Counted from the stretch's first letter, positions 1 through 11,214 are shown. The stretch: DNA of 64,000 nt from Rhodoferax sp. OV413 (GCF_900104385.1 NZ_FNJA01000005.1:186001-250000), one strand, 5' to 3'. Made by a program: numbers and translations. Notes: generated by a model not told the origin, from the sequence alone.

Positions 1-1604
1 GCCTCATCGGCCAAGTCATCGGACATATAGCCATCGACGGTTTCGCGCATGCGCATGACCGCATAGGACGCCTGGTCCAGACCCAGCACCGACAGCACGC
101 CACGCATTTGCGACAGCTGGTTGGTCACCTTGGCCAAGGGCACTTTCTCACGCGGCGTGCGGAAGAACTGGTCCAGCGACTGCTCGACCTCGCCCAAGGT
201 GCTGCGCAGCTCATCGACCACACTGCCCATGGTTTGGCGGTCGCTCACGCGGTGGTACAGCTCCTCCATCCAGGGAGCCAGCGGCTCGGGCTGACCGCCA
301 CGCTCCACACCGATCAAACGCTCGGCCAACAACTTGGCCCGCTCTTCCAGTTGGGCATCGGCCTGGTCCAGCTCTTCAAACGCGGCCTCCAGGTAGAGCA
401 CCGAGGTAGCCACCTCCATGCCTAGTGCTGCCGACGGTGGGGCTTTGGAACGCACTGTGCTTTCCACCGCTTCGCACAAGGCCTGCGCCAATACGGCACT
501 GCCGGAATGCAATTTGGTCAGCGATTCGCCGACCATGTTGAACTGGTCGAGTGCCGGTTTGAAACGGTGGGTATCACCGCCAGCCAGCGCCGACCAGGTC
601 TCGGCGGCCGCTGCCAGGCGCTTGCGGGCCTGCGCCAGCAGCGCCGGGTCAAAGCGGCCAAACTGGCGCACCTCGTAATCGATGGGCGCATGCCGCTGCA
701 AGCCATAAGCCTGGCGCACCGCGGCCAAAGTCGGCGCGTCCGCAAACTGTGTGGGCACGGCCTGGGCACAGAAGAACAGCATGTCCTGCGCCAAGCGGGT
801 GGCCACCGTAGGGTCACCCTTGGCCAGCGTCGCGTACTGGGTCAGCACCCGTGACGCAATGCGCTTGGAATACACGTCCGGCGGGAACAGCCCCATAGAC
901 AGGGCTTCAAAATAGGCTGCTGCAATGGTCCAGAACGCCCGCTCGGGCTGGCGCTGCTGGCCGGCGGCAAACCCCAGACAGGTCGCCACCAGCTCCTGGG
1001 ACGCCACCGGATCACCGGTCTTGACGACCTTGAGCACGCACTGGTCCAGACGCGCACGCAACGCCGGCGCATAGGCCAGCGGAGCCACGGGTACAGCGGC
1101 CGCCACCTCGCGCCAGCGCACTTCCATCGGCCACAGATCGGCCGGATGGATCTGGCTCACGCCCGCCAGCAGCTGTGCCTCGCGGTACTGCGGAAACAAC
1201 CCGACCGACGATACCGGCTTGCTGGCCAGCACGCCTTCCAGATAGTCGACCAGCGCAAAACTGGCACGCTCAATCTTGCCTACCGACTCTTCTACACACA
1301 GGCTGGGGTTATCGACAAACTTGTTGACGGCAGCCTCCATGGCGCGCAGCACCAGCGAGGGCGCTGTCATGCCGACCATTTCCAGCGCACCTACGGTCAG
1401 GTGCAACTGCTGCGAGGCGGTGCGCAGGTGGCTGGTATCCGGCACAGCAAAACCTGCGCCCTGGGCGGCATCAGATTCGCGCACAAAGCGCTTGAGGGCT
1501 TTGACCGCGGTATCCAGCGTCTTGCGCAGCTCGTCAAGCACCCAGGCCAGCGGGCCGAGGTCTTGCTCGGGCAACTCAGCAGCCGTAGATTCGGTGGTTT
1601 GCAT
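1..1604 (-). CDS. chpA: ChpA/PilL-type hybrid chemotaxis histidine kinase, N-terminal part (runs off the left edge)
   Basis: The frame is open from an ATG at 1604 to the window edge, giving about 534 residues of a larger protein. ChpA/PilL is the CheA-like kinase of the Pil-Chp system, which takes signals from PilJ and phosphorylates PilG and PilH to control type IV pilus extension and retraction. The visible part is helical and resembles the FimL-like, degenerate Hpt region at the start of ChpA. A histidine-containing stretch (HLRTASQQLHLTVGALEMVG) lies near residues 50-70. Near the left edge a second Hpt-like helix reads SQMRGVLSVLG, with serine where a phosphorylatable histidine is expected. 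Kinase and receiver domains would lie outside the window. An AGGGA sits just before the ATG, 42 bases after pilJ ends. The family call rests mainly on operon position and helix pattern. Confidence 0.82.
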   Translation of the reverse strand, partial: MQTTESTAAELPEQDLGPLAWVLDELRKTLDTAVKALKRFVRESDAAQGAGFAVPDTSHLRTASQQLHLTVGALEMVGMTAPSLVLRAMEAAVNKFVDNPSLCVEESVGKIERASFALVDYLEGVLASKPVSSVGLFPQYREAQLLAGVSQIHPADLWPMEVRWREVAAAVPVAPLAYAPALRARLDQCVLKVVKTGDPVASQELVATCLGFAAGQQRQPERAFWTIAAAYFEALSMGLFPPDVYSKRIASRVLTQYATLAKGDPTVATRLAQDMLFFCAQAVPTQFADAPTLAAVRQAYGLQRHAPIDYEVRQFGRFDPALLAQARKRLAAAAETWSALAGGDTHRFKPALDQFNMVGESLTKLHSGSAVLAQALCEAVESTVRSKAPPSAALGMEVATSVLYLEAAFEELDQADAQLEERAKLLAERLIGVERGGQPEPLAPWMEELYHRVSDRQTMGSVVDELRSTLGEVEQSLDQFFRTPREKVPLAKVTNQLSQMRGVLSVLGLDQASYAVMRMRETVDGYMSDDLADE

Positions 1605-1646
1605 GGATGCGTCCCTGGCGGCGAATGGCAACAACGGCATTCGCGC

Positions 1647-3881
1647 TTACTTGATTTTGAACCGTGCAACCGACTGGCGCAATTCTTCGGCCATCTGGGA
1701 CAGCTCGCGCACCTGGGCAGCGGTGGTACGCGTACCCTCTCCTGTTTGCTCGGTCACCGCAAAAATGTGCTGGATGTTGTCCGCCACCACGTTGGCTTTT
1801 TCCGCTTCGCGCGAAGTGGCTTGCGAGATCTGTTCAATCAGCTCGGCCAGACGGCGAGACACACGGTCAATTTCAGACAAGGCAGTACCCGCACTGTCCG
1901 ACAGCCGGGCACCGGCCACCACACCCTGGGTGGAACGCTCCATAGCGGCCACGGCATCCTGGGTGTCGGTCTGGATCGCCTTCACCAGGGTCGCAATCTG
2001 GCGCGTCGCATCGGCAGAACGCTCGGCCAGCCGCTGCACTTCTTCCGCCACCACCGAGAAGCCGCGACCGGCTTCGCCGGCGGACGCAGCCTGGATGGCG
2101 GCATTCAGCGCCAGCACGTTGGTTTGCTCGGTAATGTCGGAAATCAGTTCGGTGATTTCACCAATCTCCTGCGACGACTCGCCCAAGCGCTTGATGCGCT
2201 TGGAGGTTTCCTGGATCTGGTCGCGGATCGAATTCATGCCGCCAATCGCGTTCTGCACCGCCTGCAAACCGGTGTCGGCAGCTTCCAGTGACTGGCGCGC
2301 CACAGTAGCCGACTCTTGCGCCTGGGTAGACACCTCATTGATGCGCGACGCCATGTCCAGCACCGAGCGTCCGGTTTCGCGGATCTCGCGCAGCTGTTCG
2401 GTCGACGCGGCCAGCAGCTCGGTCGAGGTGTTGTCCACCTGCGAAGTCGTCTGGGCCACCTGGGTGGCCGTGTTCTGCACGCTGCCCACCAGTGCGCGCA
2501 ACTCTTCCACCGTGTAGTTCACCGAGTCGGCAATCGCGCCGGTAATGTCTTCGGTCACCGTCGCCTGTTGCGTCAAATCGCCTTCGGCCACGGCTTGCAG
2601 CTCGTTCATCAACCGCAAAATAGCCGCCTGGTTCGCGTCATTTACGCGCTTGGTACCTTGTTGAGACAACTCAGCCTCGACCCGCTGCACTTCGGCCGTG
2701 GTCTGCCGTTTGCGGCTACCAAGCAGCTGTACGCGGGCCAGGCCAAACGCGCAAGCCAGGGCCAGCAGTGCAGACAACACCAGCACCGCCACCGCTACGA
2801 CACCCAGGCCGCTTTGCGACGACAGCTTGTCTTGCAGTTCTTCAAGCTGACGGCGCAGCGGCTCGCTATCGGCCACCACCGCAGTCTGGGCTTCGCGGGC
2901 CGATACCAGGCCCTGCAAATTACCCAAAATCGCGCCCGCTTGGGTACGGGTTTCGTCGTACAGCTTGAGCAAGGCGCCCAGTTGCTCGCGTGTAGCCGGG
3001 TCTTTGGCAGCCGTCAGGCGCAGCTCGGCACTGCCTTCCAGCAGACCCTGGGTGATTTCCTTGAACGAATTCAAATCCTTGCCCAGCAGGAACACGGCCT
3101 CGGGGCTCACGCCTTCCATGGTCTGGAATTCATTGGCTGACTTGCCGATGCGTTGGGTCAGCATCACCAGCTGGCCGGCCGCGGAAATCTCGGTGGGCGA
3201 AGCCGCCTGCTGCAACTTGAAGGAAGCAACGGTTTCGGCGATCTCCAGCAAGTCTGAGGATTGGCGGTTGATGGTGCGCAGCGCGGCCCCCACTTGGGTC
3301 AGAATCTTCTGCTGGCCCATCACGGTGGCCGCATTCTTCTCGGCCCGGTCGGTCAACGGAACAATTTTGGCGATATCGGCCTGGTCATCAGAACTCACGG
3401 GCGACAGGCGCTCGTCACCGGCCTGCAGGCCGCGCACGTTCTTGGCCAACACGTCGGCGCTTTCGGCCACGTCGGGAAAGGCCGAAGTGCTGCCCACCAG
3501 GGCCTGGGACACCGACTTGGCCAGCCGCTGCGACTGCATCAAGGCCTGGCCGGTGGCCGCCAGTTGCTGCGCCACTTTGTCAGACCGGTTCAAGGTATAG
3601 GCTGCCACCAGCACCAGCACCAGTACCGCCAACGCCAGTACCGTTACCAGAATGCGCTGGTGGGTGTTGATACGGCGCTTGCCCAGCAAGGGCAGCGTCA
3701 CCCATTCGTCCACCGAAGCTGCCCCACTGGAGCCGACCAAACGGCTTTCCGCAAAGTCAGGCGCCGGGGGTACGGGAGCCGGCGCTTCAGGGGCCGCCTC
3801 CGGCAGACCTGCCACGGTATCCAGGTCGGTTTCAACCGAAGACATGGTGAGCGACGAATTCAGGTTCTCAACAGCGGGCAT
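1647..3881 (-). CDS. pilJ: PilJ, methyl-accepting chemotaxis protein of the type IV pilus system
   Basis: This is a 744-residue transmembrane receptor. A proline/alanine-rich cytoplasmic lead is followed by a first membrane helix near residues 77-95, a periplasmic helical region with two PilJ-type repeats, a second membrane helix near 360-380, a HAMP-like segment, and the signalling hairpin. The hairpin tip reads [17 protein letters not shown], the PilJ variant of the usual receptor tip. PilJ senses pilus or surface contact and activates the ChpA kinase. I chose the ATG at 3881. An in-frame GTG at 3911 would overlap the end of pilI and has no better ribosome site. The gene sits between pilI and chpA, as in other Pil-Chp operons. 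Confidence 0.93.
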   Translation of the reverse strand: MPAVENLNSSLTMSSVETDLDTVAGLPEAAPEAPAPVPPAPDFAESRLVGSSGAASVDEWVTLPLLGKRRINTHQRILVTVLALAVLVLVLVAAYTLNRSDKVAQQLAATGQALMQSQRLAKSVSQALVGSTSAFPDVAESADVLAKNVRGLQAGDERLSPVSSDDQADIAKIVPLTDRAEKNAATVMGQQKILTQVGAALRTINRQSSDLLEIAETVASFKLQQAASPTEISAAGQLVMLTQRIGKSANEFQTMEGVSPEAVFLLGKDLNSFKEITQGLLEGSAELRLTAAKDPATREQLGALLKLYDETRTQAGAILGNLQGLVSAREAQTAVVADSEPLRRQLEELQDKLSSQSGLGVVAVAVLVLSALLALACAFGLARVQLLGSRKRQTTAEVQRVEAELSQQGTKRVNDANQAAILRLMNELQAVAEGDLTQQATVTEDITGAIADSVNYTVEELRALVGSVQNTATQVAQTTSQVDNTSTELLAASTEQLREIRETGRSVLDMASRINEVSTQAQESATVARQSLEAADTGLQAVQNAIGGMNSIRDQIQETSKRIKRLGESSQEIGEITELISDITEQTNVLALNAAIQAASAGEAGRGFSVVAEEVQRLAERSADATRQIATLVKAIQTDTQDAVAAMERSTQGVVAGARLSDSAGTALSEIDRVSRRLAELIEQISQATSREAEKANVVADNIQHIFAVTEQTGEGTRTTAAQVRELSQMAEELRQSVARFKIK

Positions 3882-3903
3882 GGTGCAGCTTTCTGGATGG
3901 GCC

Positions 3904-4434
3904 CTAAGCACTGATGCTCAGAAAAGAAGGAAGTTGGGACAAGGTCAGCAGGTTGATTTCCTGCCATGAAACACCGGCCGCATCGCTGTATGTGCGGCCG
4001 AAGTAGGTGGGCGCCCCGTCTTCGGGTGGGGCAGAGGAGGCAAATGAATCGTTACCGCGCAGGCCGCTGAGCTGGTCGACCAGCAAGGCGCAATTCACAT
4101 CCATGGCGCCATTGAATGACAGCAGACTGCAGTCCGGCAAATCCGACTCAGCGCGTGTACTTGGTGCATCCGGTGCCATGAAGCGCAGCAGGTCCACCAC
4201 GCCGCACAGACCGCCGCGCAGATTCGCCACACCCAGAAACCAGGGTTGGGTATAGGCGGCCGGCTGCACCGAAGTCCACGGAAAAATTTCGCCGCATTGG
4301 GCCAGGGGAAACAAGTAGCGCCCCGTCCCCACATAGATGGCCAGCCAGCGCACCGACAAGCCTTCGTTGCGGGCGGCTTGCAGCCGGGAGGCTAGCCGGG
4401 TTTGCAGTTCTCGGAGTGCTTCACGATTCGCCAT
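3904..4434 (-). CDS. pilI: PilI, CheW-like coupling protein
   Basis: This 176-residue soluble protein has a single CheW domain (about residues 25-170, with [16 protein letters not shown] and [15 protein letters not shown]). It bridges the PilJ receptor and the ChpA kinase. It starts at ATG 4434, 13 bases after the pilH stop codon, and ends 22 bases before the chosen pilJ start, so all five genes look like one transcript. The CheW assignment is firm. The specific name PilI comes from position. Confidence 0.9.
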   Translation of the reverse strand: MANREALRELQTRLASRLQAARNEGLSVRWLAIYVGTGRYLFPLAQCGEIFPWTSVQPAAYTQPWFLGVANLRGGLCGVVDLLRFMAPDAPSTRAESDLPDCSLLSFNGAMDVNCALLVDQLSGLRGNDSFASSAPPEDGAPTYFGRTYSDAAGVSWQEINLLTLSQLPSFLSISA

Positions 4435-4447
4435 GGGTGCAGTCGCC

Positions 4448-4813
4448 TTAGCCCAAGGCGCTGATCTTGGCCTTCAGCTCGGCGGCGTTCACCGGTTTGG
4501 TGATGTAGTCGCGCGCTCCCTGGCGCATGCCCCAGACCCGATCGGTTTCCTGGTTCTTGCTGGTGCACATGATGATGGGCACATCCGCAAAGTCGGGGTT
4601 GCGGCTGATGGTGCGCGTCAGCTGAAAGCCGTTCTGCCCAGGCATCACCACGTCCATCAGGATCAGGTCGGGTTTTTGCTCGGCCAGTCGACGAAAAGCC
4701 TCTTCGGCGTTCTCCGCCGTGCGCACCGACATGCCCTCTTTTTGCAGCAGCTCGGTGAGGTACAACAATTCTGTTTTGGAATCGTCCACGATCAGTACGT
4801 TGTGGATAGTCAT
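4448..4813 (-). CDS. pilH: PilH, single-domain response regulator
   Basis: This is a 121-residue stand-alone CheY-like receiver. The acidic pair follows VLIVDDS near residue 10, the phosphoacceptor Asp lies in LILMDVVMPG, and the conserved Lys lies in YITKPV. There is no output domain. PilH is one of two receivers phosphorylated by ChpA and is usually linked to pilus retraction or to acting as a phosphate sink. Its ATG overlaps the pilG stop by four bases (ATGA), which implies translational coupling. Confidence 0.92.
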   Translation of the reverse strand: MTIHNVLIVDDSKTELLYLTELLQKEGMSVRTAENAEEAFRRLAEQKPDLILMDVVMPGQNGFQLTRTISRNPDFADVPIIMCTSKNQETDRVWGMRQGARDYITKPVNAAELKAKISALG

Positions 4814-5211
4814 TCGTCAGATCCTTGCACCACGGCACCAAACTGCTGTACGGCCTGGAGCAGCTGGTCTTTGGTAAACGGTTTGGTTAAATAGTCTTGC
4901 GAGCCCACCATGCGGCCACGCGCCTTGTCGAAAACACCGTCTTTGGACGACAACATGACCACCGGGATGGACGCAAACTTGGGGTTGCGCTTGATGATGG
5001 CGCAGGTTTGGTAGCCGTCCAGCTTGGGCATCAGGATGTCGCAAAAAATCAGCTGCGGCAGGTGGTCGTTGATCTTGGACAAGGCGTCAAAGCCATCTTC
5101 GGCCAACAACACCTCGTGCCCGCCTTGTTTCAGGAATATCTCGGCACTACGACGTATCGTATTGCTGTCGTCCACCACAAGGACTTTGAAGGTCGTGGCT
5201 GTCGTACTCAC
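4810..5211 (-). CDS. pilG: PilG, single-domain response regulator
   Basis: This CheY-like receiver of about 133 residues has KVLVVDDSNTIRR at the N-terminus, a phosphoacceptor Asp in LIFCDILMPKLDG and the Lys in YLTKPF. PilG is the first gene of the Pil-Chp operon and promotes pilus extension through the PilB side of the machinery. I chose the GTG at 5211 because GAGGAG lies about nine bases upstream. A TTG at 5241 would give an N-terminal extension without a ribosome site. Confidence 0.92.
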   Translation of the reverse strand: MSTTATTFKVLVVDDSNTIRRSAEIFLKQGGHEVLLAEDGFDALSKINDHLPQLIFCDILMPKLDGYQTCAIIKRNPKFASIPVVMLSSKDGVFDKARGRMVGSQDYLTKPFTKDQLLQAVQQFGAVVQGSDE

Positions 5212-5260
5212 GTGGCACCGCTCCTCATTAGGACTGGACAACGCGGACGGTCGCCGCGCA

Positions 5261-5434
5261 TCAAAGTTGAACCATCTCGAAATCTTCTTTACGAGCCCCG
5301 CATTCGGGGCAAGTCCAGTTCATGGGCACCAAAGCCCACGCGGTTCCAGCGGCAATGCCATGCTCGGGCGAACCCGTAGCTTCGTCATAAATCCACCCGC
5401 AAATCAAACACATCCAAGTTTTAGGGTCAGTCAC
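5261..5434 (-). CDS. Rubredoxin
   Basis: This is a 57-residue iron-sulfur electron carrier with two metal-binding knuckles, CLICG near the start and CPECG near the end, and the typical core (GWIYDEATG and MNWTCPECGARKEDFE). Four cysteines bind one iron. It starts at GTG 5434. An internal ATG at 5413, directly before the first Cys knuckle, is an alternative start that would remove seven residues. It is divergent from thiD and lies just upstream of pilG. Its redox partner cannot be told from the window. Confidence 0.95.
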   Translation of the reverse strand: MTDPKTWMCLICGWIYDEATGSPEHGIAAGTAWALVPMNWTCPECGARKEDFEMVQL

Positions 5435-5528
5435 AGCTTAAAGGGCCTTCGAATAGAATGCAACGGATTGTATAGACGCAGTTTGACGGCCTCGCCAATT
5501 TGCTCGCGCCCCCTGCCGAATTAGGCCC

Positions 5529-6501
5529 ATGAACTCCCCCAAATCCCCAAAAAAGCCCGCCACCAACGACCCGCTCGACGAGGTCCATGAGCCCGAAGCC
5601 GCCGATGAAGACCTCGCCGGACCGGCCTGCGTCATGGTCTTCAACGCCAGCGATCCCAGCGGCGCAGCCGGCCTGGCAGCCGACACCACGGCCATCGCCT
5701 CGGTCGGCGCGCATGCCCTGCCCGTCGTCACCGGCGCCTATGCCCGCGACACCGGCGAGATCTTTGAGCACTTCTGCTTCGACGAAGAAGCGGTCACCGA
5801 GCAGGCCCGCGCCGTGCTGGAAGACGTGGAAGTGCAGGTCTTCAAGGTCGGCTTCGTCGGCAGCCCGGAGAACATCAGCGCCATCGCCGAAATCACCTCC
5901 GACTACGCCGAAGTGCCGGTTGTCGCCTATATGCCCAACCTTTCGTGGTGGGACGAAGACAAGATCGACGAGTATCTGGACGCATTCCGTGAGCTACTGC
6001 TGCCGCAAACCACGGTGTTGGTTGGAAACCACAGTACGCTGCGCCGCTGGCTGCTGCCCGACTGGGATAGCGAGCGCAACCCCACGCCGCGCGACATCGC
6101 CAAGGCCGCCGCCACCATGGGCGTGCCCTACACCCTGGTCACCGGCATCCCCTTGCCCGAGCAGCATGTAGAAAACGTGCTGACCAGCCCCCAAGCGGTG
6201 CTGGTGAGCGAAAAGTTCGAGCTGTTCGAAGCCGTTTTCACCGGCGCGGGCGAAACCCTGTCCGCCGCCTTGGCCGCCCTGCTGGCCAGCGGCAGCGATC
6301 TGGCCGAAGCCACCAATGAAGCCATGAGCTACCTGGACCGCTGCCTGGATGGCGGTTTCCGCCCCGGCATGGGCCACATCCTGCCCGACCGCATGTTCTG
6401 GGCCCAGCCCGAGGACGACGCGGCAGACGATGGCTCCGACCCCGACCAAACCCTCGACGAAGAAACCCTGCGCGCCATCGCCGCACTGGAAGCCCCGCCC
6501 C

Positions 6502-6518
<17 letters not shown>
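5529..6518 (+). CDS. thiD: Hydroxymethylpyrimidine/phosphomethylpyrimidine kinase
   Basis: This 329-residue protein of the ribokinase-like fold phosphorylates HMP and HMP-phosphate in thiamine synthesis. The signature [20 protein letters not shown] lies near residues 38-57, and a C-terminal glycine pair ([17 protein letters not shown]) matches the anion-hole region, with GAGE where GTGD is common. An acidic, proline-rich lead of about 30 residues precedes the domain, and the C-terminus carries an acidic tail. The gene overlaps hemL by 17 bases, so the two are probably cotranscribed. I saw no strong ribosome site before the ATG. Confidence 0.9.
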
Positions 6519-7800
<1,282 letters not shown>

Positions 7801-7815
<15 letters not shown>

Positions 7816-7867
7816 CTGCCTGCGTAGGTAGTACCTGCGCTAGAGGTCGATTTGACGCCTAAATTTT
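7801..7867 (+). repeat. Interspersed AATAGCTGC-type repeat, copy overlapping the hemL 3' end
   Basis: The element has the family layout: CTATCAAAAGCATAGCTGCC, then TGCG...CTGCGC in inverted arrangement, then GCTAGAGGTCGATTTGAC. Its left end lies inside hemL and gives the stop codon. Further copies are at 8644, 12897, 15883, 22357, 34693, 42137, 48948, 50299, 53235 and 61056. Confidence 0.85.
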
Positions 7868-7936
7868 CAATGGAAAATTGAAAATGCGCGGTAAAGCCTG
7901 AAACCTAGGGGCGGGTTCAGGCGTTTAATCACCATC

Positions 7937-8593
7937 ATGAAAAACATTCTCATCCTCAGCGCACTGACCTTGGCGTCAGGCCTTGCAGCCGCCCAGGAAA
8001 CCGGGCGTGTCTTGTCGTCGACACCCATCATCCAGCAGGTAGCTGTTCCGCGCCAGGTGTGCAGTAACCAGCAAGTAGCGGTCGAGCCACAACGCTCCGG
8101 CGCCGGCGCCCTGATGGGCGGTATCGCCGGCGGTGCCATGGGTAATGCCGTGGGTGGCGGTAGCGGCCGGGCCGCAGCCACCATGCTGGGCATTGTGGGC
8201 GGCGCGATCCTGGGCGACCGGATCGAAAGCCCCGGCCCGACCCAATTGCGCAATGTGCAGAGCTGCAACACCCAGACCTTCTTTGAAAACCGCACTGCGG
8301 GCTACAACGTGGTCTACGAATTCGCCGGCAAGCAGTACACCACCACCATGGCGAACGACCCCGGCCCAACCATCCCGCTGCAGGTCAGCCCCATGGGTGG
8401 TAACAGCATGCCCCCGGTGCGCGCTCCGGTGCAGACCATTTCCGGTGACTACTACCAACCCCAGCCGGCCTATGCCGAGCCCACCTATGCCACGCCAGTG
8501 GTGGTGCAGCCCGCGCCCTACTACCGCCCCGCCATCCCAATTGGCGTGGAGTTGAACTTCGGCTACAGCCGCGGCTACGGCCACTGGCGCTGA
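7937..8593 (+). CDS. Glycine-zipper 2TM-type envelope protein
   Basis: This 218-residue protein has a clear signal peptide (KNILILSALTLASGLAAAQE, cut after AAA). A glycine-zipper segment (GALMGGIAGGAMGNAVGGG, then MLGIVGGAILGDRI) near residues 56-95 is typical of outer-membrane-associated 17 kDa-antigen or YMGG-like proteins. No lipobox cysteine is seen at the cleavage site. The C-terminal half is rich in Pro, Tyr and Val (YYQPQPAYAEP) and looks disordered. A strong terminator follows. The role is probably envelope integrity, but nothing here shows a specific function. Confidence 0.85.
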   Translation: MKNILILSALTLASGLAAAQETGRVLSSTPIIQQVAVPRQVCSNQQVAVEPQRSGAGALMGGIAGGAMGNAVGGGSGRAAATMLGIVGGAILGDRIESPGPTQLRNVQSCNTQTFFENRTAGYNVVYEFAGKQYTTTMANDPGPTIPLQVSPMGGNSMPPVRAPVQTISGDYYQPQPAYAEPTYATPVVVQPAPYYRPAIPIGVELNFGYSRGYGHWR

Positions 8594-8613
8594 GAACCCG
8601 GCGCTCACCCAAT

Positions 8614-8641
8614 AAAAAAGACCGCAGCCGCGGTCTTTTTT
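8614..8641 (+). terminator. Rho-independent terminator after the glycine-zipper gene
   Basis: A perfect GACCGC/GCGGTC stem (8620-8625 and 8630-8635) with loop AGCC is flanked by six As and six Ts. It can work in both directions and also serves the leftward gene at 8709. Confidence 0.93.
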
Positions 8642-8643
8642 AT

Positions 8644-8708
8644 TGCTATAACTTATATAGCTGCCTGCGCAGCATCTATCTGCACCAGAAGTCGATTTAG
8701 CATATAAA
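8644..8708 (+). repeat. Interspersed AATAGCTGC-type repeat
   Basis: GCTATAACTTATATAGCTGC is followed by CTGCGCAGCATCTATCTGCA and GAAGTCGATTTAG. It lies exactly between the terminator and the stop codon of the leftward gene at 8709. Confidence 0.88.
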
Positions 8709-8999
8709 TCAAGCGACTTGGCGCATCTCCAGCATCTCCAAGTCGGCGATCCAGTCGCCGGCCTGGGCCCGGAACGCCGCGCTGTGCGGGCCGGCCAGAT
8801 GCTTTTCCCACGACGCACGGTCTTGCCACCGTTCATAAAACACCACCTTGCCCGGCTGGTTCAGGTCTTCGTGCAACTCATAGGCGATGCAGCCCGGTTG
8901 CTGGCGCGACAAGGGCACGAGTGCGGTTTGCGCAGCCACCAGAGCGGCTTCCAGGCCCGGCTTGGCTTGCACGCGGACGATGATGACGAGATCGGACAT
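8709..8999 (-). CDS. Antibiotic biosynthesis monooxygenase (ABM) domain protein
   Basis: This is a 96-residue single-domain protein of the dimeric ABM/YgiN fold (LVIIVRVQAKPG at the start, CIAYELHEDLNQPGKVVFYE, then WEKHLAGPH). Members act as small cofactor-free quinol monooxygenases or heme-related enzymes. The substrate cannot be read from the sequence. An AGGA lies before the ATG. It follows the small cytochrome c gene by 38 bases on the same strand. Confidence 0.85.
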   Translation of the reverse strand: MSDLVIIVRVQAKPGLEAALVAAQTALVPLSRQQPGCIAYELHEDLNQPGKVVFYERWQDRASWEKHLAGPHSAAFRAQAGDWIADLEMLEMRQVA

Positions 9000-9037
9000 G
9001 GAGAATTCCTGGGGAAAAAGTAGATAAGGGCGCGATG

Positions 9038-9352
9038 TTACGGCGCCGGCTGGGACAGCACCCAGCGCGCCAGCGCCTGGGCGTCGGCTTCGGACACATG
9101 GGGCTGGCGCGGCATGCTGAGGCGCCCCCAGGTGCCGACGCCGCCGCTGCGGATCTTGCCAGCCAGGCGTTGCGGCGCCTCGGCATCACCCCGGTAGCGG
9201 GCCGCCACCTGGGCGAAGCCCGGGCCGACCTGCTTGCGCACCAGGCCGTGACAAGACATGCAGCCGTAGTCCTGGGCCAGCTCGGGCGGCGAGGCGGCTA
9301 CGGCCAGCCCCGTCCACAGGAGCAAAGCGGCCATGGCGCCCAGCCGCAGCAT
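9038..9352 (-). CDS. Small periplasmic c-type cytochrome
   Basis: This 104-residue protein has a signal peptide (LRLGAMAALLLWTGLAVAAS) and one heme site, CMSCH, near residues 31-35. A likely distal methionine lies in GRLSMPRQPHVSE near residue 80, as in the cytochrome c551/c552 class. It would carry electrons in the periplasm. Its ATG lies four bases after the purH stop, so it probably shares the purH transcript, although a functional link is not obvious. Confidence 0.9.
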   Translation of the reverse strand: MLRLGAMAALLLWTGLAVAASPPELAQDYGCMSCHGLVRKQVGPGFAQVAARYRGDAEAPQRLAGKIRSGGVGTWGRLSMPRQPHVSEADAQALARWVLSQPAP

Positions 9353-9356
9353 CTTT

Positions 9357-10928
9357 TTAGTGGCGGAAGTGGCGCACGCCGGTCAGCACCATCACCACGC
9401 CGCGCTCGTTGGCGGCTTTGACTACTTCATCGTCGCGCATCGAGCCACCGGGCTGGATCACGCAGGTCGCACCCGCGTCGATCACCACGTCCAGGCCGTC
9501 GCGGAACGGGAAGAAAGCATCGCTGGCGACAGCCGTACCAGCCAGGGTCAGGTTGGCATGGCCGGCCTTGATGCTGGCGATGCGTGCCGAGTCCAGGCGG
9601 CTCATCTGGCCGGCGCCCACGCCCATGGTCATGCCGTCCTTGCAGAAGACGATGGCATTGCTCTTGACGAACTTGGCCACCTTCCAGGCGAACAGCAGGT
9701 CTTGCAGTTGCTGCGGCGTGGGCTGCAGCGTGGTGACGACCTTCAGGTCGGCCAGCGCCAGTTCGTGGTTGTCGGCGGTCTGCATCAGCAGGCCCGAGCC
9801 GATGCGCTTGATGTCCATGGCGTTCTGGCCCTTGTCCCAAGCGGTCGCGCCGCCCGGTGGCAAGGCGATTTCCAGGATGCGGACATTCACCTTGGTCTTG
9901 AATACTTCCAGCGCTTCGGCGGTATAGCCGGGGGCCATCAGCACTTCAACGAACTGCTTCGAAATCTGTAGCGCAGCGTCCTTATCCAATGTGCGGTTCA
10001 GGGCAATAATGCCGCCAAAAGCCGAGGTCGGGTCGGTCTGGAAGGCCTTGCTATAGGCTTCCAGGCCATTCGCGCCGACAGCCACGCCGCAGGGATTCGC
10101 ATGCTTGACGATCACGCAGGCCGGCACGTCGAAGCTCTTCACGCATTCCCAGGCGGCATCGGCGTCGGCGATGTTGTTGTAGCTGAGTTCCTTGCCCTGC
10201 AGCTGCTTGGCGGTGACCAGCGAGCCGGGCGCGGGATACAGGTCGCGGTAGAACGCAGCCTGCTGGTGCGGGTTCTCGCCGTAGCGCAGGTCCTGCAGCT
10301 TGACGAAGCGGCCATTGGTTTGCGCGGGGAACTGAGAGTGGCTGCCGTCTTCCTGGATGGCGGACAGGTAGTCGCTGATCGCACCGTCGTACTGGCTGAT
10401 GCGGTTGAACGCGGCCACCGACAGGGCGAACTTGGTCTTCTGGCTGACGCTGCCGGTAGCTTGCAGCTCGGCCAGCACCGTGGCGTACTGGCTGGCGTCG
10501 GTCAGCACGGCCACGTCTTTCCAGTTCTTGGCGGCGCTGCGCACCATGGCAGGGCCACCAATGTCGATGTTCTCGATCGCGTCTTCCAGCGTGCAGCCGG
10601 GCTTGGCCACCGTCGCTTCAAACGGGTACAGGTTGACCACCAGCAGGTCGATGGTGTCGATGCCGTGGGTTTTCAAAGCAGCCATGTGCTCGGGGAAGTC
10701 GCGGCGCGCCAGCAGGCCGCCGTGGACCTTGGGGTGCAGGGTCTTGACCCGGCCGTCAAGCATCTCGGGGAAGCCGGTGTGGTCGGCCACCTCGGTCACG
10801 GGCAGGCCGTTGTCGGCCAGCAACTTGGCGGTGCCGCCGGTGGACAGCAGGCCAACGCCCAGGGCGTGCAGTGCGCGGGCGAGTTCCAGGACACCGGTTT
10901 TGTCAGAGACGGAGAGAAGTGCGTTCAT
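9357..10928 (-). CDS. purH: Bifunctional AICAR formyltransferase/IMP cyclohydrolase
   Basis: This 523-residue enzyme carries out the last two steps of IMP synthesis. The N-terminal MGS-like cyclohydrolase domain shows LLSVSDKTG and [12 protein letters not shown]. The C-terminal transformylase domain shows the Lys-His pair in [14 protein letters not shown], and [10 protein letters not shown] lies between them. Full length matches the family. It follows fis by about 50 bases, in the usual betaproteobacterial order dusB-fis-purH. Confidence 0.98.
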   Translation of the reverse strand: MNALLSVSDKTGVLELARALHALGVGLLSTGGTAKLLADNGLPVTEVADHTGFPEMLDGRVKTLHPKVHGGLLARRDFPEHMAALKTHGIDTIDLLVVNLYPFEATVAKPGCTLEDAIENIDIGGPAMVRSAAKNWKDVAVLTDASQYATVLAELQATGSVSQKTKFALSVAAFNRISQYDGAISDYLSAIQEDGSHSQFPAQTNGRFVKLQDLRYGENPHQQAAFYRDLYPAPGSLVTAKQLQGKELSYNNIADADAAWECVKSFDVPACVIVKHANPCGVAVGANGLEAYSKAFQTDPTSAFGGIIALNRTLDKDAALQISKQFVEVLMAPGYTAEALEVFKTKVNVRILEIALPPGGATAWDKGQNAMDIKRIGSGLLMQTADNHELALADLKVVTTLQPTPQQLQDLLFAWKVAKFVKSNAIVFCKDGMTMGVGAGQMSRLDSARIASIKAGHANLTLAGTAVASDAFFPFRDGLDVVIDAGATCVIQPGGSMRDDEVVKAANERGVVMVLTGVRHFRH

Positions 10929-10977
10929 GGGGTTCTAAAGGTCAGGGAGTCAAAATAAAAAGGGGCAGGCGCGGGGC

Positions 10978-11214
10978 TTATTCCATCAGCCGGTGGTCCA
11001 GCAGTTTCTTGCGCAAGGTGTTGCGGTTCAGCCCCAGCCAGGCGGCGGCGCGCGACTGGTTCTGGTCGGCCTGGGCCATCACCACTTCGAGCAGCGGCTT
11101 CTCGACCACCCGCACCATCATTTCGTACATGCCTGCGGGTTCGATGCCGTCCAGGTCTTTGAAGTAGCTCGCCAGACTCAGGCGCACACACTCATCAATA
11201 CTTTTTTGGCTCAC
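10978..11214 (-). CDS. fis: Nucleoid-associated regulator Fis
   Basis: This 78-residue protein carries the Fis-type helix-turn-helix at the C-terminus (NQSRAAAWLGLNRNTLRKKL) and the N-terminal dimer helices. Fis bends DNA and modulates rRNA, tRNA and recombination sites. Its start overlaps the dusB stop by four bases, the coupling known from dusB-fis operons. Confidence 0.95.
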   Translation of the reverse strand: MSQKSIDECVRLSLASYFKDLDGIEPAGMYEMMVRVVEKPLLEVVMAQADQNQSRAAAWLGLNRNTLRKKLLDHRLME

